From Candidatus Melainabacteria bacterium (lineage in GTDB: Bacteria > Actinomycetota > Actinomycetes > Mycobacteriales > Pseudonocardiaceae): DNA of 7,696 nt. The stretch is from NCBI GenBank assembly GCA_903970565.1, contig CAJCJE010000942.1:1-7696 (forward strand), in the 5' to 3' direction. Of the stretch, positions 5,891-7,696 are shown piece after piece. A program made the position numbers and the translations under genes. Under the pieces are notes generated by a model that had not been told where the DNA came from, did no database searches, and was given only the letters and a program-made list of their open reading frames with translations. Position 1 is the stretch's first letter. Each line of letters opens with the position of its first letter.

Positions 5891-5963
5891 GCTCCCATCG
5901 TTCAGAGGCCTAGGACTCCACCCTTTCAAGGTGGCAACGCGGGTTCGAATCCCGTTGGGAGTA
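5891..5963 (+). tRNA. tRNA-Glu (anticodon TTC)
   Basis: The 73-nt sequence folds as a full cloverleaf. The acceptor is GCTCCCA with TGGGAGT, with one terminal G·U. The anticodon stem CCACC/GGTGG has loop CTTTCAA, so TTC at 5925-5927 reads GAA and GAG. The T-arm is GCGGG-TTCGAAT-CCCGT. The discriminator is A5963 and the 3' CCA is not encoded. First of three tRNAs; the Glu-Asp-Phe order is common in actinobacteria. Confidence 0.95.
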
Positions 5964-5995
5964 CGCGGTACTGATAGTGTTTCAGGTAGTTGCAA

Positions 5996-6069
5996 GGCCC
6001 AGTGGCGCAGTTGGTTAGCGCGTCGCCCTGTCACGGCGAAGGTCGCGGGTTCGAGTCCCGTCTGGGTCG
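5996..6069 (+). tRNA. tRNA-Asp (anticodon GTC)
   Basis: The 74-nt cloverleaf has acceptor GGCCCAG with CTGGGTC, with one G·U. The D-arm is GCGC-AGTTGGTTA-GCGC. The anticodon stem TCGCC/GGCGA has loop CTGTCAC, with GTC at 6030-6032. The T-arm is GCGGG-TTCGAGT-CCCGT. Discriminator G6069 is the expected identity base for tRNA-Asp. CCA is not encoded. It starts 32 nt after tRNA-Glu. Confidence 0.96.
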
Positions 6070-6073
6070 CAAG

Positions 6074-6105
6074 GATCGGTCTGCTGCGTCAGGCCGATCA
6101 GTTTT
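6074..6105 (+). terminator. Terminator-like hairpin and T-run between tRNA-Asp and tRNA-Phe
   Basis: GATCGGTCTG (6074-6083) pairs with CAGGCCGATC (6090-6099) across a CTGCGT loop. The stem is 10 bp with one T·G. It is followed at once by AGTTTT (6100-6105), which abuts tRNA-Phe at 6106. This has the form of an intrinsic terminator inside the tRNA operon, or of a processing stem. Confidence 0.6.
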
Positions 6106-6182
6106 GGCCAGGTAGCTCAGTTGGTACGAGCGTCCGCCTGAAAAGTGGAAGGTCGACGGTTCGACCCCGTCCCTGGCCACCA
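6106..6182 (+). tRNA. tRNA-Phe (anticodon GAA)
   Basis: The 74-nt cloverleaf plus encoded CCA (6180-6182) has acceptor GGCCAGG with CCTGGCC and discriminator A6179. The D-arm is GCTC-AGTTGGTAC-GAGC. The anticodon stem TCCGC/GTGGA has loop CTGAAAA, with GAA at 6140-6142. The T-arm is GACGG-TTCGACC-CCGTC. It is the only tRNA of the three with a templated CCA. It starts 36 nt after tRNA-Asp, directly behind a hairpin. Confidence 0.95.
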
Positions 6183-6191
6183 CCAACCTCC

Positions 6192-6230
6192 GGCGAGGTG
6201 GTCCGCAGAGTCATCGCGGACCACCTCGCC
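6192..6230 (+). terminator. Terminator of the tRNA cluster
   Basis: GGCGAGGTGGTCCGC (6192-6206) and GCGGACCACCTCGCC (6216-6230) make a perfect 15-bp stem with a 9-nt loop, followed by TGGTTCGTTT. It begins 9 nt after the CCA of tRNA-Phe and is the strongest hairpin in the window. Confidence 0.92.
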
Positions 6231-6246
6231 TGGTTCGTTTCCGGGA

Positions 6247-6270
6247 GTACAACCTTCTTGGGTACAACCT
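6247..6270. repeat. Direct repeat GTACAACCT upstream of the DIP1984 gene
   Basis: GTACAACCT occurs at 6247-6255 and 6262-6270, a 15-bp period, in the 84 nt between the tRNA terminator and the DIP1984-family start. Phased direct repeats in a promoter region can be regulator binding sites, or TACAAC may serve as a -10-like element. No -35 is clear. Confidence 0.5.
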
Positions 6271-6314
6271 CAGCGTCTGGTTGGCAGGTGAGAGATCAGC
6301 GAGAGGGCAGGGAA

Positions 6315-6785
6315 GTGAAGCTTGCGGAGGGGTTGGCGCTGCGGGCTGATGCCGCGCGCCGGGTGGAGCAGTTGCGGGCGCGCATCGTCGGCAGCGCTCG
6401 GTATCAGGAGGGCGAGGAGCCCGCGGAGAACGCGGCGGCGTTGTTGGCCGAGGTCGGCATGGTGCTCGACGAGTTTGAGGAGTTGATCCGTCGGATCAAC
6501 CGCACCAATGCCGCTGCTCAGATCGGATCAGATGGAACGATCACCGACGCCCTGGCCCGTCGAGACGTGCTGCGGCTGCGCCATGCGGTGGCCACGTCTG
6601 CTGCCGACGCGGCCACGGGTAGGAACCACGGTGGATCGGGCCGTCAGCTGCGCTCGGAGTTGAAGATGCTGGCCGCCCTGCCGGTTGCGGAGTTGCGGGC
6701 TCAGGCTGACGGGCTGGCCAGGGAGATCCGCGAACTCGACGTACGTATTCAGCGTTCGAACTGGGAGGTCGATCTTCTGGATTGA
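6315..6785 (+). CDS. DIP1984 family protein
   Basis: The 156-aa protein matches the DIP1984 family, named after a Corynebacterium diphtheriae protein and sometimes annotated as septicolysin. Typical stretches are KLAEGLALRADA at the N-terminus, ARYQEGEEPAE (about 27-37), EELIRRINRTNAA (about 56-68), LARRDVLRLRHAV (about 80-92), RQLRSELK, and a C-terminal IRELDVRIQRSNWEVDLLD. It is almost entirely helical, charged and without membrane segments, so a soluble coiled-coil-rich protein is expected. The biochemical function is not established. The GTG at 6315 is chosen because the family begins with MKLAE-like residues and GAGAGGG (6301-6307) lies 7 nt upstream. The open frame extends further 5' only through the tRNAs, which is spurious. 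It is monocistronic, after the tRNA terminator, and converges on the membrane protein gene at 7319-7023. Confidence 0.92.
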   Translation: MKLAEGLALRADAARRVEQLRARIVGSARYQEGEEPAENAAALLAEVGMVLDEFEELIRRINRTNAAAQIGSDGTITDALARRDVLRLRHAVATSAADAATGRNHGGSGRQLRSELKMLAALPVAELRAQADGLAREIRELDVRIQRSNWEVDLLD

Positions 6786-6873
6786 TCCGAGGCGAGGTGG
6801 AGCAGGTAGTCTTCGCGGAGGCGTGCACGACCCGAGGGCCGACGGGTAATCGGTCCCCTCCTGGCGCACGGTG

Positions 6874-6899
6874 GGCAGTGCGGGGTTCGACTCCCTGCC
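6874..6899 (+). other. T-arm-like hairpin, possible tRNA remnant
   Basis: CGGGG-TTCGACT-CCCTG (6881-6897) has the 5-bp stem and 7-nt TTCRANY-type loop of a tRNA T-arm. No complete cloverleaf can be built around it: the following CCAACAG has no matching 5' acceptor strand about 65 nt upstream. It could be a 3' tRNA relic or chance. Outer GGCAG/CTGCC (6874-6878 with 6895-6899) offers an alternative pairing. Confidence 0.3.
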
Positions 6900-7022
6900 A
6901 ACAGCGCAGCCCAGCACGGCGTACAGGTGACAGGGCACAGCACACGCCACACCACCGGGTGCAGATTCGCGACGACGAGGGCGGGATCGGGGAACTCCAC
7001 CTCACGCGCGTACGCGGGACGC

Positions 7023-7319
7023 TCAGATCGACGGGGCCCCGTCGATGCTCGACGGGCCGCCGTTCCGGGGTTGACCAGGTCGGCTCTGCAATGCTGGAGC
7101 TGCCCGTGGGGCCATGCCCATTGGCGCTGTCGCCCAGTCCCGGAGCATGGCCAGCAGACTGAGTAGCCATCGTCGGTGGCCGGTTCCCAGGAACGGGCAG
7201 ATCACCAGGGCCGGAACGAGCGCAACGGCCACGAACAGCAAGGGCAGCGTTCGAATCGCCAGCGTCGCTGCGGTGTCCCAGCGCGCTCCGGCCATGTCGA
7301 GCCACGCGAATCCCGTCAT
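7023..7319 (-). CDS. Small single-span membrane protein of unknown function
   Basis: This 98-aa protein is predicted from the ATG at 7319, which has a near-perfect AAGGAGG (7325-7331 on the minus strand) at 5-nt spacing. The frame is open further upstream but that part carries no such signal. Residues 1-19 are polar and aromatic. A hydrophobic stretch of about 20 residues (RTLPLLFVAVALVPALVICP, residues 23-42) is one membrane helix. A basic HRRW follows, then a second, shorter amphipathic segment (LLSLLAMLRDWA, 52-63) and a low-complexity Pro/Gly/Ser/Arg tail. The positive residues after the helix suggest a cytoplasmic C-terminus. I recognise no family. The stop codon at 7023 is 3 nt from a perfect palindrome, which forms the last codons. 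The gene converges on the DIP1984-family gene, with 237 nt between their stops. Confidence 0.72.
   Translation of the reverse strand: MTGFAWLDMAGARWDTAATLAIRTLPLLFVAVALVPALVICPFLGTGHRRWLLSLLAMLRDWATAPMGMAPRAAPALQSRPGQPRNGGPSSIDGAPSI
7027..7046. repeat. Perfect 20-bp palindrome at the membrane-gene 3' end
   Basis: ATCGACGGGGCCCCGTCGAT is its own reverse complement. As RNA it would form an 8-bp stem with a 4-nt loop, so it could end both convergent transcripts (DIP1984 gene on plus, membrane gene on minus). It lies inside the last seven codons of the minus-strand gene. Confidence 0.85.
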
Positions 7320-7339
7320 CGAGTCCTCCTTCTCGGGGA

Positions 7340-7354
7340 GCCGACCTCGTCGGC
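7340..7354 (-). promoter_or_regulatory. Leader hairpin just upstream of the membrane-gene RBS
   Basis: GCCGAC-GAG-GTCGGC on the minus strand is a perfect 6-bp stem with a 3-nt loop. It ends 8 nt before the AAGGAGG of the membrane-protein gene. It could influence translation initiation or mRNA stability; no ligand-binding fold is recognised. Confidence 0.35.
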
Positions 7355-7696
7355 CCTTCGATGTACAGTCGAGCACCCAGAACGCGCCCGGTTTCGGACA
7401 AGCTGAGGGGGTTCTAACCGTAGGCTGTTGCGGGGCCCCGCACCTCAACCAGCGCAGCGGACCAGCAGCTCATCGACCACTTCGAGGTGCTGGCGAGCCC
7501 GATTGCCGGGCCGACGTTTATGACGGACTTTATCCGGAGCTAATCTCCCGAGCCCACCTCCGCGCCGAATCGTGCCGCGACTCAACCGAACTGCGGGACG
7601 ATGTAGGAATGCGCAGTAAGAGGCTCCGGCAAATGATGGTTACTTCAGTCGGCGTGTGGTCGGGCGGCTCTCCCACCGGTAGGTCTGGCGGGCTTT
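7355..7696. other. Right-end region without a supported gene
   Basis: A 12-bp palindrome GCGGGGCCCCGC lies at 7430-7441. A plus-strand frame without a start codon is open from 7424 to a TAA at 7541-7543 (ending TFMTDFIRS) and may be chance or a gene remnant. An ATG at 7609 opens a frame to the window end (MRSKRLRQMM...), and a minus-strand frame ends at a TAA near 7643, possibly the tail of a gene entering from the right. None can be confirmed here. Confidence 0.4.

Noticed and set aside
5538..6314. Long open frame continuous with the DIP1984-family gene, giving a 415-aa protein
   Set aside because: The upstream part runs through three tRNA genes and a terminator. The family N-terminus and Shine-Dalgarno sequence place the start at 6315.
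6541..7401. 286-codon minus-strand frame over the DIP1984 tail, intergenic region and membrane gene
   Set aside because: It overlaps two better-supported genes in other frames and has no recognisable domain.
7424..7543. 40-codon plus-strand frame ending in TFMTDFIRS
   Set aside because: There is no start codon or ribosome binding site, and a stretch of this length is expected by chance.

Overview
The window is high-GC DNA with GTG starts, strong AGGAGG-type ribosome binding sites and several typically actinobacterial families (CGNR zinc finger, DIP1984 family, a GC-rich CopZ/CopA pair). It suggests a chromosomal segment from an actinomycete, possibly of the Pseudonocardiaceae; that family-level guess rests on general resemblance only. 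There is no integrase, transposase, CRISPR array, phage gene or biosynthetic cluster.

Left part (1-2299). The window opens in the last 45 codons of a CGNR-type zinc-finger regulator. A 458-nt leader or intergenic region then precedes a small cold-shock protein gene with a strong Shine-Dalgarno sequence and a good terminator hairpin. On the opposite strand lies a short ribbon-helix-helix-like protein of the antitoxin or repressor type. A stretch downstream of it looks like a small reading frame broken by a 23-bp tandem duplication. About 760 bases (1534-2299) hold no convincing gene but several inverted repeats.

Copper module (2300-5055). copZ (69-aa copper chaperone) and copA (768-aa P1B-1 copper-exporting ATPase) form a tight minus-strand operon, with 16 nt between them. 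About 200 nt upstream of copZ is a 15-bp C4-TA-G5 element of the CsoR-operator type, so the operon is probably copper-induced through a CsoR repressor encoded elsewhere. CopZ would deliver Cu(I) to CopA for export.

Right part (5260-7696). A small actinobacterial protein of unknown function is followed by a tRNA-Glu / tRNA-Asp / tRNA-Phe cluster with a plausible promoter. The cluster ends in a perfect 15-bp-stem terminator. An unusual terminator-like hairpin plus T-run sits between tRNA-Asp and tRNA-Phe. Next come a DIP1984-family gene (plus strand) and, convergent with it, a 98-aa single-span membrane protein (minus strand), whose last codons contain a perfect 20-bp palindrome. The last ~340 bases hold no gene I can support.

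I see no clearly new multi-gene system. The items most worth a second look are the inter-tRNA hairpin, the distant CsoR-type operator placed midway between two divergent genes, the RHH gene without a visible toxin partner beside a duplication-broken frame, and the orphan T-arm-like sequence near 6880.
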